The notes under the pieces were generated by a model. The model had not been told where the DNA came from. It saw only the letters and a list, made by a program, of their open reading frames with translations, and did not search any database. A stretch of DNA of 64,000 nucleotides. Source: Ascocoryne sarcoides NRRL 50072. Lineage: Eukaryota > Ascomycota > Leotiomycetes > Helotiales > Gelatinodiscaceae. The stretch covers positions 310,001 through 374,000 of the forward strand of contig KB205946.1 in the NCBI GenBank assembly GCA_000328965.1. The letters are read 5' to 3'. The translations under genes were made by a program, and so were the position numbers. Positions within the stretch are counted from its first letter, which is position 1; the number at the start of each line of letters is the position of its first letter. Of the stretch, positions 1-12,158 are shown in pieces.

Positions 1-1192
1 TTTCGCGTCCTCTATTCACTTCTGCCCGCGGTGAATATACAAGTGGATCAAGTGGATGCTCGATGCTATTTCCGGCTTAGTAGTTGGATCCCATGTGGAG
101 ATGTGAATCGCGGCTGTGCCTGGCGAGAAACGTCATTCTGCCATTTATCCGCAGCATTGGACAGGTTTGGCTAGAGGAATGAGGCGCTGGGGACAATCGG
201 AAAGACGGTCGGAATAGCCATCTAAAATTAGAACAGAGGACCGTGAGTTGAGTGTATACGGAGTACGAACGTAGAGAGAGCCGTTTCTCTCTCTTTGCTG
301 CTGATCTCTCTTCAACGTTTGGATTTCTCAACTCGCTACGAGCCTACTAAGCCAACTCTGCCTATCGGCAAGTATAGGGTCTCGATTCCAGCCCCCTTTC
401 ATCTCCTCATCCAGTTTGATTCCGGTTCATCTTACGTCCCATCACATCCCCAATTGCTTGGCATTCTGCTTTGGGTCTCTTTGCGGCACAGTTGTTGAAC
501 CTCTGTAATCAAACTTTAATCCAACAACAACTGAGGTAAGACAAGGAGCAGCTGGATGAGCCGAGCAATTGCTGGCTTTCTCCTCTGTTGGTATCATAAT
601 TGCCTCGTTTCATCAACTCTGTCCTACTCCCGCTATGCAAACCAAGCTTTTCTTTCCCATTTCGTGGTTGTGCGTATTTGCCTTCGTCGGTGGGTGGTTT
701 GAGTCATTTCTTCTCCTTTAAAGACTAGGAATCCCAATGATTTCAAAGCTGTGTTAAGAGTCAAATTCCTTGCAACTCCAAGCGTTGTTTAAGCTCCCAG
801 GATAAGCCTATTCTACTCTCCCTCTCCCCTCTTCCCTAGTCCCCAAACCTCAACCCATAGAACAGAAGGCCTAAGGTAGCCTAAGATTCATCCTCTAAGA
901 ACAAAGGATGCATATCTTCTAAACACGCTGCTGGGATAACAAACGATAAAGATATTAGAGACGAAAATCGAGTAGAAAAGCTATCCCTCCCAAAATTCAA
1001 TCAATACCTGAGTGAATAAACAACTCCACCTACCGACTCGCGCCCCAACCCCGCTCCGCTCCGCTCCACCCTCGCTTACCACACACACCCACCACCTTGC
1101 CAAAAAAATCCCATTTCCCCTTCCCTATTAACTCCTCCCCAAAGCCCAAACCCCTCAAAAGAATATTCATCAAAAACATCAAAAAGTTAAAA
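1..1192. other. Gene-free left edge
   Basis: No open frame here has a start context, splice sites or protein character that I can support. The stretch has pyrimidine-rich patches (around 285-320 and 780-860) that could be a 5' leader of something transcribed towards the tRNA, but no coding sequence follows. Confidence 0.5.
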
Positions 1193-1299
1193 CGACACCT
1201 AAGAGATTCGAACTCTTGCTCCCGAAGGAAATGCCTCGACTGGATTTGCTTTGATTTCTCAATAGCAGGGCATCGCGTTAACCACTCCGCCAAAGTGCC
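1193..1299 (-). tRNA. tRNA-Ser(GCT) with a 26-nt intron
   Basis: Read on the minus strand this folds as a complete class II tRNA. The acceptor stem pairs GGCACTT with AGGTGTC (two G-U pairs) and is followed by discriminator G. The D-arm contains AGTGGTTAAC, the anticodon stem is ATGCC/GGCAT, and a long variable arm (TCCTTCGGGA) marks a serine tRNA. The T-arm is AAGAG-TTCGAAT-CTCTT. The anticodon at 1264-1266 reads GCT, decoding AGC/AGU serine codons. A 26-nt intron (1237-1262) sits directly after position 37, the canonical nuclear tRNA intron site, so the transcript needs the tRNA splicing endonuclease. CCA is not encoded, as expected in eukaryotes. Confidence 0.95.
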
Positions 1300-4200
1300 T
1301 TGTGATGTGATTGGTTGCCGAGGCTTTTATTTTGGGATATGACCCTTGGAAATGAGCGGCGAAGGGTGGGTGGAATGCGTGCGACGTCGGAAATTTGGGT
1401 TGCGATTTGAGGGGGTTGTTTGGAATTTTATAGGAATAGAGGGGATGGAAAGGTGATTTGTTTGATGTGTGTTTTTGGGTGGTTTGTAGTTAGGAATTAT
1501 TTGGGGGTTTGAGGTGGTGGTGGGAGGGTTTGGTGGGGGCAATTGATTGCCCCTCTCTCTTCTCTGGTGATTGATTTTACGCCCTCCTTTACATCTCACT
1601 ATTAAAAACGACAAAAGATTCAAGACAAACCTTCTTTCTTCCAAATTCATATATAAAGCGTCATTATTGCGAGATGATAGCTACAATTCTAAAGGAGAGA
1701 GAGAGAAAGTTGGGACTCTCTGCACTTTTAAAAATTACATATGCGCATGTCTAAAATCTCCTTTCTCGTATTAAGCCCATGGCGTTACTCTATGCATACC
1801 TCCTGGAATAATCCTTAGTTTTCAACGGTATTGAAGTGTTGCCGGTTGACGAGGAGAGGAGTGCTAATGATAAGATTGAAGTTGAGGGTGGGATTAAAGT
1901 TGACAGTAAAGGCCAAAGTTAACGATGACACGAAAGTAAACACGAATGAAAATCATATATTCTTAAGCTGAAAACCTAGCAGGAATTTAACCTTTTACAA
2001 AAGTTTAAACGAAAAGGATAGATAACGTTCTTCAAAGGTCTGCCACTCGTTTGTTTTAAAATTACAAGTCATCTTAGAGAATAAACCCGCCTTTTTATAC
2101 CTCCCCTTCGAAGTCTCACTTGGAAAGCGAAAGTGAATAACTCCTCTTAATTAGCCCACAATTCATTCCTGCGGAATTTCTACTTCTTGTACTTCCGAAA
2201 TTGGCTATTCACTCCTTGGCTTTTGTTGCTGTAATGGGCGAAGCGCAAGGTATATAAACCTGCCATCGACTATGGGTTATAAAAGCACAAATAGCATAGA
2301 TTCGTTAGTTACCACGGCTCATCGCAGGCAAATAATTTACCCTCTCTCCTGTCTTGCTAATTCTGCCTGACCTCTTTTTGTACAGACCTTAACTTAAACC
2401 TTATATAACACAAATCATCAACTTTTTTTCCACAGCTGCGATAGCTCATATTACTGCGCAAGAATTCAGGTGGTGGTGGTAGCTTTCAACAATAGTTATA
2501 AATTTGACAACAATTACGGGTTTCATCACAAATGCCACAAAGATTTATAGGGAGCTGGGAAGTGAAATTGCTAGGAGGTGAGGATATGGTAAGATATATA
2601 TCTAAAATGACAGTGATGCAATCCTTCTTAGAACGCCTTTTTTACATCTACAGTTTTTAAAAGCAAATTAGACCTTTAAATAAGAACAACAACTTCTCGC
2701 TTACACCTTTATTCATCTTATTCACTATTGAATATTTGGTTGACAAGTATTTCATTTTGAACCTCCGTATAAGAATGCCTTATGAAAAGTTATATAAGCC
2801 TTCACTGGTGGATATAAGATATATCATTGGAATACAACAAGTGAGACAAATTGAAGATTTTGTTCACTTGAACACTTTACTTTTCATTCTTTGTAAAACT
2901 CAAAAGTCTTATATACACTTATAAAAGCTTTAATATCTGCCTTTTTTTAATTCTATAAATGTTTCCAAAAATGGACGTCCTTACATTTGTAAATGTGCCC
3001 GTATTGTTAAGTTGACGAAGTTGACGGCAATGACTAACTTAACAGCGAGTTTGAAGAGCAGAGTAAATTGTTTCACGGGGAGCACTTGGTGATGAAACGA
3101 ATATGCTTTTGATAGATTGTCGACAAGTTGAGATATAAGTACACGCTGGATATAAGAAGAGTAAAGAGTGAAACTACAAAAGGGAATTGCGCTGGTGAAC
3201 ATTATTAACTATGTTCTAGTATCTTCTGGGGTATTTCTTCTTCAACTATTTCCTGAGATACAAGGGATACTTTTTTATACACTTCTTTCGTCCTAAGCCA
3301 CACGCCCTAATCTACCACAAACGATTCACCGTAGCCACTGGTTAAAAAACCCCTGCTGATTCAACTTCCCATTTACCTATCAAATTTACTTTAACTCTAT
3401 TATCACCAGCTCCTACTCCCCGCCCAAGTGATTTCACCTCGAATAGCCCCCACACCTCTTGGGCAATAAATATAAAGCTAAGTTTTAATTTATTAATCTA
3501 ACGTCTCGAGTAGATCAAAAGGGGCAGAACTTGAGGCAGTGAATGGAATGAAGGTTAAGAGGAATGAAAAGGTTAATTTTAAGTTCAAGCTTGTTTTTCT
3601 GGAACTGATTCAGGTATCTTAGCTTATATGTCTGCTATTTGCGTGGTAATATAAAAGTTACTTTTCGCCTTAGGGATCTGTGAGATGGTGTTAAAGATGA
3701 TGGCAGATGGGAACTTGACAACAACTTGGTGTGGAGTGACCTTTGCTACTTAGACTCAACTGGAGATGTGAGATGTATACTTAAGCAAATATAAGAAGCC
3801 GCTTTTGAATAAGTTTATTAATAAAGATCCTATTTTTCTTTCACCATCGGAAGAACCTACATTATATTTGATGTTCTCCTTACATTTATTTTGTGAGCCT
3901 CTTATTTAGATCCTCTACTAAGAGTGTAGTTTGAAATGGATGTAATACCGAGAAGGCAAAGGCAAAAGTAGGCAGAAGCCATATCATCAAACGGGGTTGA
4001 AGGAGAATATAATAACCACGTGACTGACAAGCTATCACACCTGAACAGCAAATCTCGCCCCGCACAGCAAGTAACAACCTGCCTCATGATGAGGATATAC
4101 TTGCAAACTCCCAAAGGCAAGGTGCGACTGTAAATCGTACTAAGGCAAGCTAGTTTCTCTTCCTCTGAAGTATTACCTGCCGATCCTTCTTGGCTTTTGG

Positions 4201-4415
4201 GCAGTGACTACAGAATGTTTACTAGGCTGCAGTTAACGTACAGCCACAACTTACATCGTCTACTAACTCAGCCTCCCTCATTGATGCCAGCAGTATTTGG
4301 CCTCTCAAGCCCTCTCTCTTTTCCACGTTCCATCTTCCAAACCTTTCCGCAAATTAAAGATAATAGCTAGCAAACCAGATCCTCCTGTTAGCAACCTCTG
4401 CCTCAGCAGCTAAAC
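1300..4415. other. AT-rich spacer without recognisable genes
   Basis: About 3.1 kb between the tRNA and the 267-aa gene. It is AT-rich, especially 1880-3900, with short homopolymers and many stops in all frames. I see no coding sequence, no tRNA and no long repeat. The last 150 bases are pyrimidine-rich and are probably the promoter and leader of the next gene. Confidence 0.5.
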
Positions 4416-5219
4416 ATGAATTCCAATCCTCTTCCACCTTATAAAGACGCAAAGGGCTTGTCCACTGCTCCGGACCCATCGCCATCTTATGCACCCTTTC
4501 GAACATCCTTTGCTTCCCTCTCTCTGCACGCCAGCGACCGCATCCGCCTCCTCCAATTCCCCCAATCCGACATCGCTCAAATCCGAACCCTCGTCCAACG
4601 TTCATGGTCACAAGGCATACAAGCAGAACAGATCTACGCTACCTCGTATGAGTTCAAGCTGCGAGGAAACCCATGGTTTGGCCAAGGTACTGAATCCGTC
4701 GCTGCACGAGTATTGGTGAGGGAGCTTCTGGCATGCCTATTCTCCATGGGATGGATCCTTCACTCAACCACCGATACCAGCAAGAAACAAGCCGATAAAG
4801 ATACTCTCTTCTTCCGAAAGCAGCAATCCCCGCCGCCGCCCAGCGAATGGCTCGCGATATCATTCAACTACTGGGATCGGCTTCGATTTATTGGCGCCCC
4901 TAAGAATCTGATTGATGAAATGAGGCTGTTGTTGCAAAATACTAAGTTGTTACAAGCAGATAATGGGTGGAAAGATCAAGTCTTGGGGGCCTGGGAGTTT
5001 AAATTGAATGGATACCCATGGAAGGCAGCGGGCGAGGAGACTATGAGTACGAAGCTCTTGTTGCTACGAATGCTGGAGATCTTGGAGAGACATGGTTGGA
5101 GTTTATATGCTAGTGTCGACCAGAATACGGCGACGGGGAAACACGGAAGTGAAGCTGATAGTTGGTATTGTGTTAGGGACAAGACTTGGGTTGAGGGGGC
5201 TGCCGTTTTTCACCGTTGA
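4416..5219 (+). CDS. Conserved-looking 267-aa protein with an internal domain duplication
   Basis: A single-exon gene starting at an ATG with A at -3. I do not recognise a named family. The protein consists of two copies of one domain of about 100 residues. Copy 1 (about 41-135) starts DRIRLLQFPQ and contains YEFKLRGNPW, then a helix ending MGW. Copy 2 (about 154-255) starts DRLRFIGAP and contains WEFKLNGYPW, then a helix ending HGW. The alignable order DRxR - leucine-rich helix - (Y/W)EFKLxGxPW - helix - GW in both halves shows an old tandem duplication. The W/F-rich motif suggests a compact globular fold and probably ligand or protein binding. There is no signal peptide or membrane segment. 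Amino acids 1-40 and the linker 136-150 (proline run) look disordered. Function is unknown. Confidence 0.8.
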   Translation: MNSNPLPPYKDAKGLSTAPDPSPSYAPFRTSFASLSLHASDRIRLLQFPQSDIAQIRTLVQRSWSQGIQAEQIYATSYEFKLRGNPWFGQGTESVAARVLVRELLACLFSMGWILHSTTDTSKKQADKDTLFFRKQQSPPPPSEWLAISFNYWDRLRFIGAPKNLIDEMRLLLQNTKLLQADNGWKDQVLGAWEFKLNGYPWKAAGEETMSTKLLLLRMLEILERHGWSLYASVDQNTATGKHGSEADSWYCVRDKTWVEGAAVFHR

Positions 5220-5901
5220 TGGGCGGCGGATTATGGCTGATTCTCCTTTTAATTGTTCAAGGTGGGGTTGGTGTTATTACTTGTTTTGCTTCGGTTTTAT
5301 GCCCGTTCATATTTATGGAATAACTGCTTCGTGCTAGCGTCCGAGAGAAGAAATACCCATCTTGAGGCCCTTGCCTACTTCTCCAAGTTTTATTGTCAAT
5401 CTTAGCACCGAGGACAAATTTATTAGTTTATACAAATAAGAATGAGTCTTCTAAGTTACAGCTTTCCCTGGGCAATTTCTACAACCTATTTCGTTGAAAG
5501 CAGTCTTCTCGTGTGCTGGGCTTCATTGCTAGTAAATCCTTATTCAAGTCCGGCGCTCCGCAAATTGTGTTAAGAATATCAACCGGCTGTCAAACTACAA
5601 AGATATCGATATTCTCACACGCCGGACCACTGAGAAAGCCAATGCCTGTTTGAGGTTCGTGTGTTTATAATATTATGTATATCAGAAGGCTGCTTCTCGC
5701 TGCATTTCAGAAGGGATAGGGAGGTCTAGGGACATTCATATGTAAGCACGAGTTATGCATTACAAATGTAAGCTGCAATGTTATTAACCCATTCTCGATA
5801 CAAGAGCGCTACGGTGTAAGAAATATTATTCTTCAACCACTCGGTAGCAACCAAACTCATTGACCCAACCTGCTACTCTAACTAACTCCGAGCCTTTCAA
5901 A
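5220..5901. other. Spacer, probably shared 3' regions
   Basis: Lies between the convergent stop codons of the 267-aa gene and the NmrA-like gene, so it should hold both 3' untranslated regions. No other feature seen. Confidence 0.5.
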
Positions 5902-7017
5902 TCACTTTAATTTTGTCAAAGCCTCCCTCATGCCAATCAATCCACTCCCCTTACCAAGTCCCAAATCCCCCGCTGTCACAACCCCCTCCTCACCACTCCA
6001 ACTCTTCTCCCCAGCCTCCTCCCAAAACTTGAACATAATTCCCAACTCTGTACCCCAACCAGGCCAGAGCTTCTCAAAACTCTCGAGGCTCACCGTCACA
6101 AACAACGTCTCCTTCCCCTTCACCTCCCCCCACATTTTTAACAACTCTCCAATCTGTGTCGTTTCTACCGTTGCGAAAACGAATTTGCCAGGTAAGGTCT
6201 TCTCTGGCTGAGAGACTATGGCATGGGTAAAAATTCCGATGTTGGTCCTGTGGTCACCGAGGCAGCTGATTGGGGTTGAAGGGGAGACGGGGCTCAGCTG
6301 GACATATTTTCCTGTGGATTCCTATTCGAACGTTAGTCTTCCTCGTCCCTTCTCCGTCTTCCTATCTCCTCAACTGGAAAATCAAAAAAGGAAAAAAAAG
6401 CACTCACGATATAAAACGGCTTCAAAGGGGGGTATTGGCAATTATCCGCGAAGTGAGAATTCCACAAAAATGTTGTTTTCTCAAAGAGAGACTTGTCCTG
6501 CTTGATGTAATCATCGATAGTGTTTTTCCCAGAGAAATGTGGGACTTGGTGTTTGGAATTGGAGATGCGTGATGCGTTTGCGAGGGTAGACCAGATGTAG
6601 TGCTTCAAAGTTGGAGTGTGGGAAGCGGCACGGGCGAGGTTGATGCCTTGCTGTTCTTCAATTTCGATGGCTCTCTCTGGTCCATACTTTGCAAAGGGCT
6701 CGAAAAAGTCCGTGACTGCATAAATCACTGATACGCCCTAAAATGTCATTTTGTTAGTTTCTAGAGCAAAAGTATGGAAGGGCAGATGCGGGGGCACTGA
6801 CCTTGAAAGCCTCAACGAGGGTTTCGTACGAGTTTAAGTCTGCTTGGACGACTTCGACGCCTTATTCAGAGAGGGCGATGGCGGTGTTGCTGGAGGGATT
6901 GCGGGTTATGGCTCGGATGGAGTACGTGGGGTCTTTGAGAAAGGCGGAGACGACACTCGAGCCTTGGCCGCCTGTCGCGCCTACTACGGCTATGGTTTGT
7001 TTTGGGGCAGTGGACAT
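5902..7017 (-). pseudogene. NmrA-like NAD(P)-binding Rossmann protein, interrupted by an in-frame stop
   Basis: Three exons (7017-6802, 6737-6408, 6321-5902) add up to 322 codons, the normal size for this family. The N-terminus has the dinucleotide-binding motif VVGATGGQG right after beta-1, and exon 2 has the Y-AVTDFF and IYxxTL-type segments of NmrA/HSCARG proteins, which bind NAD(P) and act as redox sensors or reductases. Introns are convincing: GTCAGT...CTAAC...TTTTAG and GTGAGT...CTAAC...AATAG, both phase 0. Codon 52 is TAA (6864-6862), directly followed by GVEVVQADL, the family's usual beta-3 segment, where a lysine or similar residue is expected. No intron can remove it because conserved sequence flanks it closely. 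All other exons are open, so the lesion is young or is a sequencing error. The ATG at 7017 has A at -3. Confidence 0.85.
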
Positions 7018-9952
7018 TTTGTAGTGAGATTTGTAGAGTTCAAAGTTCAAGTGAGGAATCGTTCTTGTGGGACTTATGAAAAGTTGTAGCTTAGAAATCT
7101 CCGGTGAGTTTGTCAAAGGTGAGATTCGGTATTTTATATGTTTATTCTCTCCTCTGACTATGAACTTGATTTCAAATGAAAAATCAAGATGTAATTAAAA
7201 ACTAGCGGTCATATCTTCTTCGGTGATAAAGATAGCTGCAGTTTCACTGATTCCTAATTCTAGAAAGTGGAGACGGTGGAATTCCACTTGCCTAGCCAGT
7301 AACAGAATCATTCGGCTAGCCGAACGATTAGACGCTAACACCACATAAGGTGTTCTTCTGCACTTCGAGCTCATGATTAATAAACAAAGGTATGTTAACT
7401 GGGAATAAATATAGCGGGTTGAAATCTACTGGCCAGTACACCACAAACATGGATATTGTGCTACAACACCTCAGGGTAGAAGTGCCTATGGAATTATGGG
7501 TAGGTTACTTCCTCGGATTGAAATATTATCTATTATCTCCGAAGGAAGTTACATATACAGCTTCTGACATTACTTATAAGCAATGGTTCTGTGTCACTTT
7601 AAGCAAAATATTAATTACATTAAAAGTCTTGTCCGGAATTGAGCGCCCCCCACTTAATAGGCAGAACTAATAAACATCCACCCCGCTCGATGAGTGGACA
7701 AAGTAGCTTGGAGGTCACTGAGAGTTCCCTAGTATCTGTCTGACGCAAGAATTAATTAGTAAAACCATCGAGTGATAGGAATGACACATCAAAGCCAGCT
7801 CGCTATTCGCAACTTCATAGTGAAGAGGTGCATTTCCTATGTATAACAAGATTAAGTTCGATACCCTATGCACTCATTCTACATAATTAAACAAAGCAGA
7901 AAAGCAAAAAAATCCGCTGATGAGGAAATCGAAGCCACTGAATACGGGTATCTATGATTCAAAGGATTTTCTCTTCTACGTGTGGGTGGCATGTACAGTG
8001 AAATAATGACAGAAGGGCAAGAGTCAGCACACATAATAACAGCACCTTGCTATCAAAGATTTCACTTAATACTCTTCACTGAAAGAATTGAATTTCTCTT
8101 CCAGTGCACTCCTAATACCATCACTCTTATTATTAGATCTGTATGAATATTGAGCCACTCCACCCGTATGAATGGCAACAAACTCCAGCTATCTTCCGCC
8201 AAACTAAAAAATGCGAACATATATTTCTGAATTCTATCAATACCGTCGCCTTTTAAATTTCTTGCACGAAGTCGACAAATTATTTGGGCCAGTGCTATGG
8301 CAGACATGTAAAAATAAAAATGGCCGTGATTAAGCTGGAAACAGCACTTTCGCTCTGGTTGTAAAGTGCTTTCCTGTCTTCTGTAACTTCTCGGCAAGGG
8401 AAAATGTGCTAGCCAGACTCCATCCTCCTGCTCTTCTTGGTAATTTCTGTTTCAGCAGAGACTGTTTGTATTACAAATTAGTAACTTATTACCCATTGTA
8501 TATCTAATAGAAGCCCTCTTTCCTTCTAATTCACCGTACCAACCATTTCATCAGCTGAAACCTCGTTACCGAGTGAATTCGACAAAACCCTCGTTCCAGT
8601 GAAGGAGCTTATAGATCCTTCAATAGCTTATATTCTCAAGATACGCTCTAACATAAATACTGTAACCCACTCAATTATGAGGTTAAGCATCATAGACTAC
8701 ACGAGAAGAATCTCCCCGCAGGAGTAGCATGAAAAAGATGTAGGTCTTACGGCTTGGAAGAGGAAGAGACACTTGTGTGGAAACAGGAGTTAAATTATTA
8801 TACGTTATCCACACAAAAGAAAGATGAGTGATGAAAATAACGGTCGACGACAGTAAGCTAGACAATGAAAGTTTTGAAAGGAAGGGAACTTAACTTTCAA
8901 CCTGCAAGGGCAAGGACAGCCTTAGAAGAAAACAAATATGAAAAAGAATAAACGCATCTGGAACAAAAGAAGAAACAGTAAGCTAAAGCTTCTCTTGACG
9001 CTGTGCCTCCATCTAGCCTGATAAAAATAGTGAAAATAAATATATATACCCAACCACCCCCTCTTCACTCAGAAGTTCGCATCTTGGTTTTCCATTCACT
9101 ACCTCCCTAACTCGAAACCCCACCATTCGCTCCTCTCCCCATCTGGCCGAATAGTATAAATACCTCGCCCCGCACGTCGAAAGCAATTTCTAAACCCCGA
9201 AGGCATCGTCATTGGAGTCGTCGCTATTATCGATGACAAGAAGAAAGGAAGGTAAAGGCTTATAATAAAGGGAGCCAAGCAGTAAAGTCAGAGAACTTCT
9301 TGGCCTCTTAGCTTAATATTCTTTTTGTAGTAATATGATTCGAGGGCTAGTGACTAGAGCTGACGAGGTTACACTGGAGGTTGTAATAGGAAGTTGTGGT
9401 GGTATGGCAAAGAAAGTATCTTATACATTAAAAGACAACAAATTGCAATGATATGACAACGAATATAAAAACAAGAACAGTATTGGTATCTGTAATGATG
9501 GGATAGTCTAGAGTTAGAATAGTGCATGTTCTGATTCTCCTCTGAATGTGCTCGGCAAAAGTTTAATGCATCTCCCCTCCATCTATTCTGCATCCAAGAA
9601 AAGAATGCTGAAGACCATACCACAAAGAGCACCGAAGGAAAAAGAACCGTGCAATTGCAATTTAGTAAAAGCAGTCTTCGTTTCGAAAGCTTTCAGAAAT
9701 GTTTTCATCTTCTTATTCACTTAGCAGAAAAGTGATACTGTAATTTGCGGACGGAGCGCTAGCGCTCAAGAATGTATAAAGCCAGGCTTGCATGAAACCC
9801 AACGAGAAAACAACATCGGATATTCTCCGAGGTGGTTATATGTTCTAAGCCGATCGCTCACACAAAGCTGCAGGGCCTGCCTGCACTTAAGCTGTCATCA
9901 TCCTCTCATCCTCCCAACGACTTCACCAAACGCTAGTCCACACTCCTCCCAC
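7018..9952. other. Long spacer without recognisable genes
   Basis: About 2.9 kb, AT-rich. Small open frames occur (for example 7392-7670 and 8062-8397), but they begin at weak or non-ATG codons and look non-coding. No repeats of note. Confidence 0.5.
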
Positions 9953-10585
9953 TTAATCAACAAAGTCCTTCCAAGTAACCTCCTTCTCCCACACCTCCTT
10001 CTCAGTCTGCTCTTTGCCATTCTTACCACCCTCACCTGGGTCTTCACAATCCCCACGCTGCGGGAAATCATACCTAATACCCATGTTTCTCTCAACCCCC
10101 CCCCTCCTCACTCCACATCTACTTCTCCCCCTCGCTTCCCAACTTATCCCTTTAATACTCTCAAACATCCTCTCCCACCGCTCCATCATCTCCTCACAAA
10201 CCTCCTCCCCTTCCCTTCCCTCCATCTCCTCCCTCAATACATCCCACTCCTCATCTAATTTTCCGTCCCTCTCCGCATGCACACTATCACACTTCTCACA
10301 CGTCACCCTCTGCCTCAACTTCTTAAACGCCACATCCACCATCCCCAACCACTCTTCTGTAAGCTCCTCTCTAGTTTCATCTGGAAGTGTGACGGAATCT
10401 GGTCTAATATATTGAGCTCTGGCGATATTTTGGAGGCGTTGGAGAGGGGCATAGGATAGTATGGGTGCGAGGACGGGCTCGGCTTCAGCTGCGGCAGCTT
10501 TTTGACGTTCGCGACGGAGGGCAGCGAAGCGTTTTAATTGATCTTTGTTCCATTCTGCGGATGATTGGCCGCCGTATGTTGCCAT
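9953..10585 (-). CDS. Hypothetical 210-aa charged protein
   Basis: A single exon from an ATG at 10585 to a stop at 9953. The first 100 residues look like real protein: WNKDQLKRFAALRRER begins a long basic helix, an Ala-rich stretch follows, then LPDETREELTEEWLGMV and a CEKC pair near residue 96. The rest is strongly charged (Glu/Lys/Arg/Gly) and probably disordered or coiled-coil. No known domain, signal peptide or membrane helix. A run of nine cytosines on the plus strand (10096-10104) falls inside the C-terminal part, so an indel there would change the last 40-50 residues. The N-terminal half is the more trustworthy part. Confidence 0.55.
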   Translation of the reverse strand: MATYGGQSSAEWNKDQLKRFAALRRERQKAAAAEAEPVLAPILSYAPLQRLQNIARAQYIRPDSVTLPDETREELTEEWLGMVDVAFKKLRQRVTCEKCDSVHAERDGKLDEEWDVLREEMEGREGEEVCEEMMERWERMFESIKGISWEARGRSRCGVRRGGVERNMGIRYDFPQRGDCEDPGEGGKNGKEQTEKEVWEKEVTWKDFVD

Positions 10586-12158
10586 TACAGCAGGAACTTG
10601 GTTCGCTTTTCGAGAAATGGGATTGTTGATATTGTTTGAGAAATGAGATGCGGGATTTGCTATTGAATTAGTTGAAGATGAATGGTTGTGGGATGGTGAG
10701 GTGTGAGGCCCGTCGAATTAAGATAACGTTGTGTTTTATAAGTCAGGAGAATTTGTGGTTGACGAGAGGGAAGTGCAAGGTGAGTGGTTGGGAAGAGGAG
10801 TGATAGAAGCATTTTAAATGAAAGTAAAGGTGAGCGCTTGAGCTTTGCATCACATAATTTACTTGCTACATATATATTACATATGAATTAAATGGCTCTG
10901 GGAGCAAGTAAGAACTTTTTTGACTCTCTAAATTCAAGATGAGAGGGATTTTAACACTTTCCGTACATTAGATCACGTGACGGGATAGTTTCCATACGCG
11001 ATAATTATGATTCGTTTACTATCTCCGATTAGTCTGAATCTGCTGTTAAATCTGTGCATGAGTTGTTGTTAATTTGCCTAGGCCATCTCTTGAACACCTT
11101 TTCCCATGTGAACGTGGCCATAAAGGGCTACTTCGCCTAGAGTACTGTGTAGAATAGCTCGATGCAACTGAGCTATCTCCCCTTTCACGAGTGCTCTGAT
11201 GGTAAACTTTACAATATACGATTGAAAAAAGGTTAACAGCTTTAATGGCTAGTGGGACTTGGCTTCTGAAATGTGTTGCTTGGAGCAGAGCTGAAAGAGG
11301 AGGGAACGCAATGTATAGGTAGCTTGAACTTTGTATGCAAGACCATTCAGACAGGATATTTAGCGCTTCCTAGCGTATTGTGATTAAGAAATGTTTTAGA
11401 CCTTTTGTTAATTACAACGATATTCATAGGCTGTACGACAGAAGCGTCTCAACAGCACAGACAAAGCAACTCGAAAAGCCAAAGGAGAGCAAATAGGTTC
11501 TTGAGCACAAAAAGAAAGACTCTAGTAGATTCTTAGCATTTACTTGAACCCTAAAGCAACTATATATGCAATCATAAAAGGAATAGCCATGTCTTGAATG
11601 CGCAAATGAAAGTAAGCCAGGTGATCTGGTGAACCCCGCCCCTTACGTGTCTTAAGGGTAGCCGATGTATGTGGCCCAGGAACACAACGACAGGTCATCA
11701 AGACAGGCCTATGTAATCAACTATCCGCCAAAGCCGTCGAGCCGCTTAAGCTCAGGTGCATTCATCAGCACTCTGAATAGCCCGATTCTGGAGAGGCAAC
11801 TCCTCCGTATAGGCTGCCTGGTGATGTGGAGAACCTTGCCAAACGATCAGGGCCAGCCACAACCGCACACCCTCTCTTTGCAGAACAGCAAACAAAACAC
11901 GATATCAGATCATCGCATGATAATAAAGGCAGAAATCCAAGTTGAAGGCCGATTGATTCTAAATTTCTTGTTGTCAGGTGAATCCGATAAATCCGTCGGC
12001 CTTGTTAGCCGAAATCCTCTAATCCCAAAGCGGCTAGCTACGTCCGCTCAGTTTCTCAAGTCTCTGATTAATCGACAGGCCCCTCTACGATACCATCTCG
12101 CGACCTATCTCTTTCCATCACCACCATCCACACGATACAGGAATCCCGTAGCCAAGCT
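10586..12158. other. Spacer upstream of SF3B6
   Basis: Holds the divergent upstream regions of the 210-aa gene and SF3B6. A long open frame at 11665-12162 runs into the SF3B6 start region but has no protein character. The last 100 bases are pyrimidine-rich, as expected of a fungal promoter and leader. Confidence 0.5.
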
